A stretch of DNA of 64,000 nucleotides, from contig NZ_BMFS01000010.1 of assembly GCF_014639075.1 (NCBI RefSeq), forward strand, positions 1 through 64,000. Reading direction: 5' to 3'. The notes beneath the pieces are model-generated. The model made no database searches. It was not told the DNA's origin and saw only the letters and a program-made list of their open reading frames with translations. Shown in pieces: positions 1-8,571 of the stretch (the first letter of the stretch is position 1; each line of letters begins with the position of its first letter). This DNA comes from Glycocaulis albus. Its GTDB lineage: Bacteria > Pseudomonadota > Alphaproteobacteria > Caulobacterales > Maricaulaceae. The translations under genes were made by a program, and so were the position numbers.

Positions 1-1370
1 TTCGAACACGAGGACGGGTAGCCGGCACTGGTCACCAGGTCGGGAAGGCCTGTGCCCGGCTTGGCCACACGGCGTACCTCGGTGACATTGCCGCGCGCAT
101 CATAAGCGTAGCGCACCTCATTGCCTTCCGGGTAAATGACCTTGGTCACCCGGCCATGACTGTCATGCTCAAGGCTCGTCGTCTGGCCCACACCGTTCGT
201 GCTCGAGACCGGCAGGCCCGTCGACAGGTTCGAGACCAGCACGTCAGTATGGCCCAGAGGGCTCGTCACCGTCGTCGTGCGCTGGCCGCCAGAGTCGCTA
301 TAGGCATAGGTCCAGGTCTGAGAGCCGCCATAGGTGATGGAGGACACCCGGCCCGCGCCGTTATAGGCATAGCTCACATCGTTGGACGAAGAGCCTGGAA
401 CGCGGATCGACGAGATCCGCCCGCCCGAAAACGTGTAGCGCGTCACCCGGCCGAGATTATCGGTCAACGTGCGCACATTGCTGGAGGGCTGATCGATATC
501 AAGGCTCGGCCAGTCCTGCGTAAGACCGGTGCATGTCCAGCTTGATGGCGCACACGCGTCCACCGCATTGTTGAGCGCCATGACGCTGTCAGTGCGCTCC
601 CACGCCTCACGCAGATGGGCCACATCCTCATAGCTCTGATGGGACGGGATCAGGATGTTGTGGGCGTTATATCCGTAGGAAAAGTGCAGCTGATAGCCGA
701 AATTATTGGTCACGGACTGAAGGCGCGCCACCAGCGCCAGGGTCTGGTATTCGCCCCCGAACCATTGCTGCAGGACCTGCAGGAAATTGTAGTGATAGGT
801 GGTGATCTCGCCTGACGGGTGCTCGAGACTGGTGATCAGGAATTTCAGGCTGCCCGGCGCATAGCCCGACTGATAACCGCCCAGCGCAAAGACCGCCGTC
901 GATCCATCCCGCATCACGAACGTATAGGTCGCGCCCGCGCCGGTGCCGGTACGCGTCAGCGTGGCGCCGCGCCGCTGGTCAGACACGAATACCGAGCCTG
1001 ACAGGGTGAAGGTTTCCACCTGGCCGCCAACGGCCACCGTGTAGACGCTCCCATCGACCGTGACCGTACCCATGACGCTGTGGGCCCAGTCATCGGCCAG
1101 CGAGCTGGTCAGGCTGTTGGCATAGGACAGCCCGCCCGATGACGGATCGCCGATGGAGATGCCCGGCGTGCCCGACAGGATCTGACCGGTCAGCAGATCG
1201 ATCCCGCGTTCATCAACCGCGCTGAAAACCGGCGCTATCCCGCCTTGTGCCCAGGCCGCAGGCGATGACAGGACCAGGACAAGTGCGCCAAGAAGGCCCG
1301 CCAGCCGCCTGACTGAAACCCCGTTCAGGCAGAGCTCCGCCCTGGCCAGCACACCGCCCCTATGCCCCAT
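1..1370 (-). CDS. Secreted RHS/YD-repeat protein, partial (runs off left edge)
   Basis: The reading frame is open for about 456 codons from the ATG at 1370 to the window edge with no stop. The N-terminus has basic residues, then a hydrophobic stretch ending in PAAWAQGG, a good Sec signal peptide. The start of the mature part reads FSAVDERGIDLLTGQI, typical of N-termini of secreted RHS proteins. From about residue 290 there are YD-type repeats (RVTRYTFSGGRISSI, GRVSSITYGG, GRVTKVIYPEGNEVRYAYD). RHS/YD proteins form beta cocoon shells that often carry a C-terminal toxin, but that end lies outside the window, so toxin identity is unknown. A tiny YD-repeat gene lies upstream on the same strand, separated by a terminator. 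The family call is firm and the function is not. Confidence 0.88.
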   Translation of the reverse strand, partial: MGHRGGVLARAELCLNGVSVRRLAGLLGALVLVLSSPAAWAQGGIAPVFSAVDERGIDLLTGQILSGTPGISIGDPSSGGLSYANSLTSSLADDWAHSVMGTVTVDGSVYTVAVGGQVETFTLSGSVFVSDQRRGATLTRTGTGAGATYTFVMRDGSTAVFALGGYQSGYAPGSLKFLITSLEHPSGEITTYHYNFLQVLQQWFGGEYQTLALVARLQSVTNNFGYQLHFSYGYNAHNILIPSHQSYEDVAHLREAWERTDSVMALNNAVDACAPSSWTCTGLTQDWPSLDIDQPSSNVRTLTDNLGRVTRYTFSGGRISSIRVPGSSSNDVSYAYNGAGRVSSITYGGSQTWTYAYSDSGGQRTTTVTSPLGHTDVLVSNLSTGLPVSSTNGVGQTTSLEHDSHGRVTKVIYPEGNEVRYAYDARGNVTEVRRVAKPGTGLPDLVTSAGYPSSCS

Positions 1371-1458
1371 TTTCACAATCCCCGATGTAAAACCAGACAG
1401 TAAAACCAATCTGAAATTGAACAGGCGGACGCACGCTCGCGCGCCCGGACACAAAAAA

Positions 1459-1480
1459 ACCGGAGCCCCTAAGCCCCGGT
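1459..1480 (-). terminator. Rho-independent terminator of the small YD-repeat gene
   Basis: Read on the minus strand, a 9-bp stem (ACCGGGGCT / GGCTCCGGT, with two G-T pairs) encloses a 4-nt loop and is followed by seven T. The TAG stop of the small YD-repeat gene overlaps the loop. It separates that gene from the long RHS gene. Confidence 0.85.
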
Positions 1481-1708
1481 CACCTTCTTGCGGATGCGGT
1501 TGTGAGCCGCGTCATATTCATACTCGGTGCGGATACCGTGGCTGACACCGCCAGACCGCTGGACATCCACCAGACGGCCGCGGGTGTCGTAAGTGTAACT
1601 CTCTGTCGTCGAGCTACCCGACTGGGCCGAAACAGCCACAGAAACCGCCAGAACAAGCGGCGAAACACACGACAGAACAATCATCATCCCGCCCCCGTAA
1701 CCGAACAC
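1469..1708 (-). CDS. Small secreted YD-repeat peptide (79 aa)
   Basis: This 79-aa product starts MFGYGGGMMIVLSCVS and has a hydrophobic export-type segment ending near VAVSAQS. The last 45 residues form an isolated YD repeat: YTYDTRGRLVDVQRSGG, then TEYEYDAAHNRIRKKV. Full RHS proteins carry many such repeats, so this is either an orphan repeat with its own signal peptide or a decayed 3' end fused to an export signal. It lies 98 nt upstream of the long RHS gene on the same strand and has its own terminator that overlaps its stop codon. Good codon use and the terminator argue that it is real. Function unknown. Confidence 0.65.
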   Translation of the reverse strand: MFGYGGGMMIVLSCVSPLVLAVSVAVSAQSGSSTTESYTYDTRGRLVDVQRSGGVSHGIRTEYEYDAAHNRIRKKVTGA

Positions 1709-1952
1709 CCCAAAGCGTCATGCAACCGCAGAGACCCGTCAAACAAAAAACACCACCGCCGGGAATATTTTTTATAACCACCCGAAAACAATAAAAGTCC
1801 CGCTATAAAAGCAACCCCGGAAACGCCACTCATCCGGCTCGGCGCCCACCAGAACTCCCCCGCCCCACCGCCAATAGTCGCGCCTGAAAGCGGTCAATGC
1901 CCCCTGCCCTCGCGCCCTTCCCGGTACTTGAGAGAATCGCTAGCGTCGCGTG

Positions 1953-2594
1953 ATGTGCGGACGCTACGCCACCGGCGAGACAACATGGGAACAATACCGG
2001 GCCTGGCTCAATCTTACAGGTGAGCCGCCCCGCTCCAATCTGGAGCCGCGTTTCAATATCGCCCCTACTGTGCAAGCGCCCTTCGCCATGGAAGCAGACG
2101 GGGAGCGTAAGCTGACATTCGGGCGGTGGGGCATCTGGCACCGATGGATGGACGGCAAACGCCTTTCGACCTTCAACGCCCGGGCAGAAGGGCTGGCCGA
2201 CTCGCGCCTCTATGCGCCCTTGCTGGCAAGCGGGCGCTGTCTCGTACCTGCGGTGGGCTTTTATGAGTGGACCGGGCCAAAGGGTAAGCGCCAACCCCAT
2301 TTCATCCGGCATCCAAGCGAGCCGCTACTGGTGTTTGCGGGGTTATGGACCAGCGCCATGAAGGATGGTGAGCCGGCGGCGAGCTTCACCATTATCACCT
2401 GCCCGGCCAATGCCCAGATGGCCCCTATCCATGACCGGATGCCAGTCATTCTGGATGCGAAGACGCGCGAGGCATGGATGGACGGGGCAGACCCGGCAAG
2501 CGCGTTGGAGCCATGGACAGGAATGCTGGAGATCTACCCGGTGCAGCCACTCAGGCGCGAGGATGGTCCGCATCAGGTTGTGCCCACCCCTTGA
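1953..2594 (+). CDS. SRAP-domain protein (YedK/HMCES-like)
   Basis: The start is set at the ATG giving MCGRYATG, not the GTG one codon upstream, because SRAP proteins use the cysteine exposed after Met removal as the catalytic residue. The 213-aa length is normal for the family. Further SRAP signatures are the NIAPT motif (RFNIAPTVQAP), WGIWHRW, FNARAEGL, the conserved acidic site VGFYEWTG and the late NAQMAPIHDRMPVIL with its active-site His. Family members bind abasic sites in single-stranded DNA and form a protective thiazolidine crosslink; they are common on mobile elements and near SOS genes. A decayed second copy lies at 8572-8945. Confidence 0.93.
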   Translation: MCGRYATGETTWEQYRAWLNLTGEPPRSNLEPRFNIAPTVQAPFAMEADGERKLTFGRWGIWHRWMDGKRLSTFNARAEGLADSRLYAPLLASGRCLVPAVGFYEWTGPKGKRQPHFIRHPSEPLLVFAGLWTSAMKDGEPAASFTIITCPANAQMAPIHDRMPVILDAKTREAWMDGADPASALEPWTGMLEIYPVQPLRREDGPHQVVPTP

Positions 2595-2871
2595 CCGGTC
2601 CGCGCGTCTGGCAGTGATAGGCGAAGCTCTTTTCGCACGACTTCCACCGCGCCACCTCGCTTTCCTGTGTCGGGATGGCGTTAGGCGGGCCGCTCCAGAG
2701 CGTGTGAATGTCCGGGCGGTAGCCGCACTCTGCGCACACGGCCTTGCGCCGCAACCGCGCAAACAGGGCCACCGTGGCGTGCGATGACATGGCCGGATCA
2801 AGGCGCATGCCCGCCCGGCGCCCGCACCGGGCACATTCTGACAGAGCCGCATAGACAAACATATTGGTCAT
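2551..2871 (-). CDS. Small zinc-ribbon-like protein (106 aa)
   Basis: This convergent 106-aa frame overlaps the last 44 nt of the SRAP gene. It has two CxxC pairs, ECARCGR near residue 13 and VCAECGYRP near residue 45, plus a third Cys region (KSCEKSFAYHCQ), so a structural zinc site is plausible. No family name is recognised. The codon pattern is similar to its neighbours, but the ribosome binding site is weak, so moderate confidence only. Confidence 0.5.
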   Translation of the reverse strand: MTNMFVYAALSECARCGRRAGMRLDPAMSSHATVALFARLRRKAVCAECGYRPDIHTLWSGPPNAIPTQESEVARWKSCEKSFAYHCQTRGPVKGWAQPDADHPRA

Positions 2872-3076
2872 GGGCCAGAACTTACCTGCAAGCCCGGCGG
2901 GCGCGCATAGGCGCTGGACAGTTTTCCACCGCTTGCGCGCTGGCAGGCTACTCGATTATTTCAAATGACCGTCTTGCCCGTCATTATTCCCAGCCACCGG
3001 CGAGCTTGCGCACCTCCCCAGGAGTGGGGATTATCCGCCTTAAGCCCCTTCCCGGTCAGTTTCAGAGGTGCTCGAC

Positions 3077-3979
3077 ATGAAATGGGTAATGGCCGGTCTT
3101 TCTGCGCTCAGCCTTGCAGCTTGCGATGCTGGCTCTCCCACGCCCTCTGCTGGGCCGGCAGAGGGCGTGCGGATCGCCTCCTGGAATATCGAGCACCTTG
3201 CCGCTGAGAATGGGCATGGCTGTGCCCCTCGCGATGATGAGGGCTATGCACGCGTTGCGGCGGTCATTGATGACATCGATGCCGACATCTGGCTCTTGCA
3301 GGAGGTCGAGAACGAGGTGGCGCTTGCACGGGTTTTCAACCCGGATGAGTGGACCTTCCACATCGAGGCGCGTCCAGCTGGTGCGGCAGACGATTACCCG
3401 CTCTGCCGGGGACGTTATGACGGCACGCGCCTGACCATGCAGGCGACGGCCATCGCGGTGCGAAACGGTATTGAGCACCAGCCACTGCCCGCCTTGCAGG
3501 CGCTCGATGTCGAGGGCAATGACAGGCTTCGCTGGGGCGTTGCCATCACCCTTCCCGGCGAAACCCCCACCGACATCATGAGCGTTCACCTGAAATCAGG
3601 CTGTTTTAGCGGGAGTGATGCCAGCGCCTGCCCGGTTCTCCTGGACCAGGTACCGGTATTGGAAAGCTGGATCGATGAGCGCAGCGCGGCTGGCCGGGCC
3701 GTGATCGTCGGCGGCGACTTCAACCGCCGACTCGAGACCGATGGCGATGCCGTCTGGCTGGATCTCAATGACGGTAATCCTGCCCCGCTCGCAATTGCGG
3801 GTGCGGGCATCGGCCCGAGGTGCAATCCGCGCTACCGTGAGTTCATTGACTTTATCGTCTTCAACGAGGCGGCAGGGCGCAGCAAGGTTGAGGGCTCCTT
3901 CTTCGAGACGACCTTCTCCGGCCCGCGCGACACCCACCCGTCTGACCATTGTCCAATTGGCGCGGTATTTCGCTACTGA
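3077..3979 (+). CDS. Endonuclease/exonuclease/phosphatase-fold lipoprotein
   Basis: The ATG at 3077 is preferred over an in-frame GTG at 3068 because AGAGGTG lies six bases upstream of it. The product begins MKWVMAGLSALSLAACDAG, a lipoprotein signal with lipobox LAAC. It then shows the EEP fold in order: RIASWNIEHL (the Asn motif), WLLQEVEN (catalytic Glu), MSVHLKSGC, VIVGGDFNRR (Asp-Phe-Asn) and a terminal THPSDHCPIGA (Ser-Asp-His). All residues expected for a metal-dependent phosphodiesterase are present. The substrate cannot be told: family members cut DNA, RNA or phosphoinositides. The lipobox predicts a membrane-anchored, probably periplasmic enzyme. Confidence 0.92.
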   Translation: MKWVMAGLSALSLAACDAGSPTPSAGPAEGVRIASWNIEHLAAENGHGCAPRDDEGYARVAAVIDDIDADIWLLQEVENEVALARVFNPDEWTFHIEARPAGAADDYPLCRGRYDGTRLTMQATAIAVRNGIEHQPLPALQALDVEGNDRLRWGVAITLPGETPTDIMSVHLKSGCFSGSDASACPVLLDQVPVLESWIDERSAAGRAVIVGGDFNRRLETDGDAVWLDLNDGNPAPLAIAGAGIGPRCNPRYREFIDFIVFNEAAGRSKVEGSFFETTFSGPRDTHPSDHCPIGAVFRY

Positions 3980-4225
3980 ATTGGCCGTACCGGCGCTTGA
4001 TGGGCCCTGCCTGCACCACCCTCGCCAGCAAATTCCGATGGTATGAGCGCAGTGCACCGGCGTTCGCGGCAAGGCCGATCGGGATGTGCAGCAGCTCTTT
4101 TCTCAAGGAGCCTGCGCGCAAGCTATTGCCCCACTTCGAGATTTCAATTTTTCGAGAAATCTGCTTGCCAGACTTCACATTCTAGATTGTATTATTCAAT
4201 TATTGATTGTGGCGGGGAAATTAAC

Positions 4226-4756
4226 ATGAATCGTATCGCTATCGCGGCGCTAATAGCCGGCTTGGCTCTGTCTGGGTGTGCCAAGCTACATTCAACCGGA
4301 ATCGCTTACCGGGATCCAAGTCAATCGCGTGTTTTCATCTGGCGATCAGACTACTCGGCCGGTATCGCAACCGAGGATGGGATTTGTGCACAGGGCGCCC
4401 TGACCGCACGCGCCAGCGAGACCAATCTCGATATGGGCGTCAGTGATCGCGCACTTGCCCTTCTGCAATCGCCCGCCCTCTCAGAGCAGGCGGAAGAGCT
4501 GGTGGGAATTGCCAGCCGTCAGGCCCAGACGGTCATGCTGACGAATGCGACCAATGGTCAGACCGCTTTTGCCAATATCGCCTACTTCTATTTATGCCAG
4601 ATCAGCCTGAACGGTCAGCTGTCAGAAGACACCATCCAGACAATGTGGGCAGACACGACCCGAGCCGTAGCCTCTATCGCCCAGACGGGGCTCACCCCGG
4701 CATCTGTGCAGAGCCCCAACCAGGATACCGGTCAAAGTGACAATAGACCCCAATAG
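4226..4756 (+). CDS. Putative lipoprotein (176 aa)
   Basis: The start at 4226 follows a purine-rich GGCGGGG stretch and gives MNRIAIAALIAGLALSGCAK, a clear lipoprotein signal with LSGC lipobox. A longer frame beginning at 4043 lacks a ribosome binding site, and its extra residues do not look like protein. The mature part contains the conserved-looking stretch DGICAQGALTARASE and is mostly helical. A Gln/Asn-rich tail ends the protein. No named family recognised. The upstream 60 nt are AT-rich and probably hold its promoter. Confidence 0.7.
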   Translation: MNRIAIAALIAGLALSGCAKLHSTGIAYRDPSQSRVFIWRSDYSAGIATEDGICAQGALTARASETNLDMGVSDRALALLQSPALSEQAEELVGIASRQAQTVMLTNATNGQTAFANIAYFYLCQISLNGQLSEDTIQTMWADTTRAVASIAQTGLTPASVQSPNQDTGQSDNRPQ

Positions 4757-5105
4757 GCGGGTTTGCTGGGTGACCAGTGCCCTGTCCTTTTAGGGCATGG
4801 GCTAGTATTTCCTAGCACCCACCGGAACCAAAGCCTTGAGCAGGCCGACCGTAGCATCAAGATGGCGGCGCACGGCACTGACCAATCTGATATCAGCGCT
4901 GTATTCGGTGGCAGCCATTTGCGCCACTTGCACGAACATTAACAACTGAGAGGCTACAGGCTGAACGGCCGGGCGCGGGACTTTCAGGGTTGCGCGCCGG
5001 GCAAGCCGCCACCGCGCGAGCGTGACAGTCTCCTGCCCGGCATCACCTGCAACATGGGAGGTTTAGCCAACAGCCAAGCTGCCGAAAGGGTTGGCCATCA
5101 GGGGC
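4757..5105. other. Intergenic region with one short hairpin
   Basis: No convincing gene. A hairpin TGCCCT / AGGGCA with an 8-nt loop sits at 4778-4797, just past the lipoprotein gene, without a T-run. The remainder, between convergent genes, shows nothing recognisable. Confidence 0.5.
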
Positions 5106-5525
5106 CTATTTTTCTTTTCCCGGTGCCTCGCCCAGAGAGCCCGCCAGTTTCAAGAGGTGCCGGCGGATTTTGGGATCCTCGATACGATTGAAGGCCTGGG
5201 CGAGTTGCACCCCTTCCCGGCTTCCCACGAAGGCCGAGATTATAGTGGCCTCCTCCTCGCTGCGTTTCGAGGGGTCTACCGCCTGGTCAAAGTCCTCGTA
5301 GAAATACCCAACAGGCACCTCCAGGGCGCGGGCCAGCTCATAAAGCCGGCCTGCCCCGATCCGGTTGACCCCGTTCTCGTATTTCTGAAGCTGCTGGAAG
5401 GTAATCCCAAGCCTGGCCGCGAGTGCCTGCTGGGATATCTGCATGACCCGGCGGCGCAGCCGGATACGGATACCCACATGCCGGTCAATCAAATTGGGTG
5501 ATCGCGGGCTGTCTTTGCTTGCCAT
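5106..5525 (-). CDS. XRE-family HTH regulator (139 aa)
   Basis: The helix-turn-helix lies near residues 18-75: RIRLRRRVMQISQQALAARL, then GITFQQLQKYENGVNRIG, then LARALEVPVGYFYED. This is the classic Cro/C1-type domain of the 130-140-aa regulators common in alphaproteobacteria. The C-terminal part (EEEATIISAFVGSREG, then LAQAFNRIEDPKIRRHLLKL) is the usual helical dimerisation extension. It is last of four minus-strand genes starting at 8475, so it may regulate the TIR-like/TPR operon; that role is inferred from position only. Confidence 0.9.
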   Translation of the reverse strand: MASKDSPRSPNLIDRHVGIRIRLRRRVMQISQQALAARLGITFQQLQKYENGVNRIGAGRLYELARALEVPVGYFYEDFDQAVDPSKRSEEEATIISAFVGSREGVQLAQAFNRIEDPKIRRHLLKLAGSLGEAPGKEK

Positions 5526-5542
5526 GATGTGCCTCTTCGTCC

Positions 5543-5986
5543 CTACACCTTTTCGCGATCGCTATTTTCAATGGCCGGATCACAGGATGCCAGCTCGCCG
5601 GTCTGCCTGTGCCTGACGATTATCTGATAGCGGTATGCCTTCATGATCTCGCACGCATCATCAAGTACGACACTTCTGCGTTCCGGATCACCGAAGCTTA
5701 CCTCGAAATCATCCGATTGCGGAAATATGGCAAGTCCGGGCCAGGTTTTCCCGTCCAGCTCGAACTCGTGGAACTCCCAGTCCTCATCGGCCAACGCAAA
5801 GATAAAGCGCGTGGGATAGGTTGCCTGGAAGTCACCCGAACCCGCACCAATATAGACCTTGTGGGCGTTCTGGGCGGCACCGGAAGCGACCTCCTGATAG
5901 GGTAAGACCCTTACCAGTATGTGCAGGACATTGGGGCCTTCATGGCCAGCGCCGGTGAAAATCTCTGTGTCGCTTCTAGCCGTCAT
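5543..5986 (-). CDS. Unknown protein in the TIR-like/TPR operon (147 aa)
   Basis: The start lies inside the 3' end of the preceding 665-aa gene (11-nt overlap), which suggests translational coupling. The protein alternates predicted strands and charged turns (DVEFH-like segments such as DEDWEFHEFELDGKTWPG) and ends in a polar tail. No signal peptide or membrane segment is visible. No family recognised. Because it is sandwiched between the TIR-like/TPR protein and an XRE regulator, it is probably a functional part of that operon. Confidence 0.7.
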   Translation of the reverse strand: MTARSDTEIFTGAGHEGPNVLHILVRVLPYQEVASGAAQNAHKVYIGAGSGDFQATYPTRFIFALADEDWEFHEFELDGKTWPGLAIFPQSDDFEVSFGDPERRSVVLDDACEIMKAYRYQIIVRHRQTGELASCDPAIENSDREKV

Positions 5987-7973
5987 TTCCTGTCCTCTCC
6001 CTGTTCAGTGTCGAAGCTGTCTCTGGAGCCTCCGGACGCGCCCAGAAACTCACATAATCGGGGCGCGCATAGCCTGCCTCTTCAAGCTCTGCGCGGATCG
6101 TCAACGCCTGATCGCGCTCACCGGCCAGCCAGTAAACACGCGACACCAGATCGCGCGTCCGCAGGTCGCGAACCGTCTCGATATCGCCAGTCAGCGCCAG
6201 CGCTTCACGCGCCACCCGCGGCGCTTCTGGCCTGCCAAGCGCGATGAATGCATCGTACCGGAGAAGCTGAGCTCTCAGGGCGAGCAGGCGCGCATTGGCA
6301 CGGCCCGATTCCAGCTCCGGGGTCAGACCGGCAAGGGCATTGGCCGCGCTCACGGCGGCTTCATCATAAGCCGCGGCCGCTAGCGCGACCTGACCGGAGA
6401 GAATGTCAAAGCTTGCATTCTCGAGTACGCGGCCATCATTGCTGCCTTGCGGATCCCGGCTTACCCGCAGCCGCCGCGCCCTGTCGATCAGCAGCTGAGC
6501 GCGGATAAGTGCGCTTTCGAACAGCGCCAGTTCCGCCCGGTCACGCTGGACACTCAACAATAGCCGCAAATAGCGTGCATTTTCAGGATCCAGAGCGACA
6601 AGCCCCTCCAGGATGGCGGCGGCGCGCTCCAGTGCCTCTGCGGCCCTGGCAGTCTCGCCAACATCCACCCGTAGTGCCGCTTCGGCATGCGCCGCATTGG
6701 CCAGCCGGACGGCGGTCAGATTATTGTCAGGATCGTCTCTCAATTGACCGGTAAATATATCTGCCTCGCGCCCGCGTGTGTCAGCAGCCTCGGCCAGCTG
6801 GCCATTGGCTCTATACGCGTCGGCAGCCCAGCCCAGGGCGTTCGCGAGCTCGCCAGCATACTCGCCATATTCGCGCTGGAGCGCCTCATATCCGCTGATG
6901 GCAGCCTGAAGGGAAGCAAGTGCCAGGTCAGGCTCGTCACTTTCAAGGGACATCACGGCCGAGTTCAGATGGGCGCTGGCGGCACGCTGGCGCGCATCAC
7001 GGCTGTCCGGTGCAAGTGCCAGGAGCGCATCGGCATATTCCCGGCTCGCATCCAGCGAGGACCGCGCCCTTTCAATATCTCCGGCGCGATAGGCGGACAC
7101 GCCGGCGGACGAGGTCAGCTCCGCCAGGGCCAGCAGGCTGTCCGTATCCGGCGGGCCGGCGGGCCATTCGTTGCCCATCTCCATGGCCGTCGAATAGGCC
7201 TGCATCGCACCAGAGGGGTCACCGGCGAGATCACGCGCCTCGGCAAGCCAGGTCAGGAGCCGGATGCGCCGGACCCTGTCAGCATCGTTAGGCGCATGAG
7301 GCATGCCGCGATCAAGGATGGCCTCACCCGCCGTAATCATCACGCTCTGGCGGGCACCGGCCTGCAAGGGGGTAGCGATCTCGATCAGCTGACTGTCGGC
7401 AAAGCGGATGGCTTCGGCCTCTGCAGCGCGGGCGCGTTCCAGTTCATGACCCAGCTGGACATTGAAGATGCCAAGCGTCAGGCAGATGGCCACGGCGGCC
7501 GTCAGCGCGATGAAGGAGCTGCGCAGATACAGACCGCGCCGCGTCTGGGGCGCAGACCTGCCTGCCATGTCCAGAAGCTTCTTGCCCACCGCATCGATAT
7601 CTGCCGGTTCCCGGTCGGGGCAGATGGACCCGGCGAGAAATGGTGGCGGGAGGGATACCAGAAGCCCGTCCGGTCCGCGATCGCAGACGAGTACCGGCGG
7701 CAGGACCCCCTCGCTGGCGCCTCCAAGCTCCACACGCAGAAGGCGTTCGCGTGGAGCGAACCTTAGAAACCCCGTAACGGCGCGGCTGACCGCAAGGTCT
7801 TCCACCGTGGCGTCTGAATAACATACGACAAGCCAGCCCGGCACGGGATCGGTCCCGGCATTCCAGCCCACGACCACCGAACTGCCCTGGCGCATCAGCC
7901 AGGCGGCCAGCCCCCAGACACGGGCGCGGTCGCCGTCCGAACAGACCAGCGCGATGACAGGGGCATCATTCAT
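5976..7973 (-). CDS. TIR-like N-domain, transmembrane segment and TPR-type repeats (665 aa)
   Basis: Three parts are visible. Residues 1-135 resemble a degenerate TIR/Rossmann domain: VIALVCSDGDRARVWGLAAW, then LMRQGSSVVVGWN, then WLVVCYSDAT. One hydrophobic helix spans about 149-171 (SSFIALTAAVAICLTLGIF). The rest is a long array of Ala-rich helical hairpins with TPR spacing (GDIERARSSLDASREYADAL, GQLAEAADTRGREADIF). TIR-TM-TPR proteins are seen in aquatic alphaproteobacteria, but the catalytic Glu of NADase TIR domains is not obvious here. The gene overlaps its upstream neighbour by 8 nt and the downstream gene by 11 nt. Inferred role: membrane-anchored sensor or scaffold, possibly defence or signalling. 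Biochemical function unknown. Confidence 0.75.
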   Translation of the reverse strand: MNDAPVIALVCSDGDRARVWGLAAWLMRQGSSVVVGWNAGTDPVPGWLVVCYSDATVEDLAVSRAVTGFLRFAPRERLLRVELGGASEGVLPPVLVCDRGPDGLLVSLPPPFLAGSICPDREPADIDAVGKKLLDMAGRSAPQTRRGLYLRSSFIALTAAVAICLTLGIFNVQLGHELERARAAEAEAIRFADSQLIEIATPLQAGARQSVMITAGEAILDRGMPHAPNDADRVRRIRLLTWLAEARDLAGDPSGAMQAYSTAMEMGNEWPAGPPDTDSLLALAELTSSAGVSAYRAGDIERARSSLDASREYADALLALAPDSRDARQRAASAHLNSAVMSLESDEPDLALASLQAAISGYEALQREYGEYAGELANALGWAADAYRANGQLAEAADTRGREADIFTGQLRDDPDNNLTAVRLANAAHAEAALRVDVGETARAAEALERAAAILEGLVALDPENARYLRLLLSVQRDRAELALFESALIRAQLLIDRARRLRVSRDPQGSNDGRVLENASFDILSGQVALAAAAYDEAAVSAANALAGLTPELESGRANARLLALRAQLLRYDAFIALGRPEAPRVAREALALTGDIETVRDLRTRDLVSRVYWLAGERDQALTIRAELEEAGYARPDYVSFWARPEAPETASTLNRERTGNDG

Positions 7974-8475
7974 GGCCCTGCCCTCCGTTCAGGCAGGCTT
8001 GAGACCGTCCCGATTCCGCGGCTCCTGCTTTCAGTCCGCCAGTGAGTAATTCCCCGGCCAGATCCGTCAGACGGGCGGCCAACGCTGATCGTTGCCCGGC
8101 TGTAAGCGGCGCTGCAGCGTACAGCAACTCAGCATAAGCAATATCGAGCTCACGCATGGAGCCAGGGTCAACCGGCACAAAAGAGGTGATCGGCACACTC
8201 AGGATGCGCGCAATCTCCACCGCTTCAGGAAAGCTCGGATCGGCGCCATCATAAATCTGCATGAGGCGGGCAAGCCCCAGGAACTCGATCAGCTCCTGCT
8301 CCGCAGCGAGACCGCGATGTGATGCAATAAGCTGAACGCTCGCCCCGAAACTGGGTAACGAGAATTTTTTGGCTGCCTCTTCACCCCGTCCGGCCAAATC
8401 CCCAACCCGGTCAGCTGCCCCTAGAGAATCAATCATTTGTAGCAAATTGCTTTTCTCGCAACCCCTCACTGCCAT
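7966..8475 (-). CDS. XRE-like helical protein, first gene of the operon (169 aa)
   Basis: A degenerate Cro/C1-like helix-turn-helix can be read at about 47-100 (SVQLIASHRGLAAEQELIEF, then LGLARLMQIYDGADPSFPEA, then VEIARILSVPITSFVP), matching the layout of XRE domains with sequence drift. The C-terminal half has two amphipathic helices (SALAARLTDLAGELLTGG). The stop overlaps the start of the TIR-like/TPR gene by 8 nt, so the two are co-translated. An internal in-frame ATG (MIDSL) near 8436 is an alternative start; neither has a strong ribosome binding site. Probably a regulator or adaptor of the operon. Confidence 0.65.
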   Translation of the reverse strand: MAVRGCEKSNLLQMIDSLGAADRVGDLAGRGEEAAKKFSLPSFGASVQLIASHRGLAAEQELIEFLGLARLMQIYDGADPSFPEAVEIARILSVPITSFVPVDPGSMRELDIAYAELLYAAAPLTAGQRSALAARLTDLAGELLTGGLKAGAAESGRSQACLNGGQGHE

Positions 8476-8571
8476 TATGCTACTTATACGAACAATCTAT
8501 CCACTTACAACCACCACGTACGCCGCAATTCTGGTGAAATTATCGTCAAGGGCGTAGGGCGTGGTCATGCC

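Noticed and set aside
2343-2858. 171-codon minus-strand frame
   Set aside because: Shadow of the SRAP gene and of the zinc-ribbon frame in another phase.
6687-7766. 359-codon plus-strand frame
   Set aside because: Antisense shadow of the TIR-like/TPR gene; Gly/Arg-rich with no recognisable domain or start signal.
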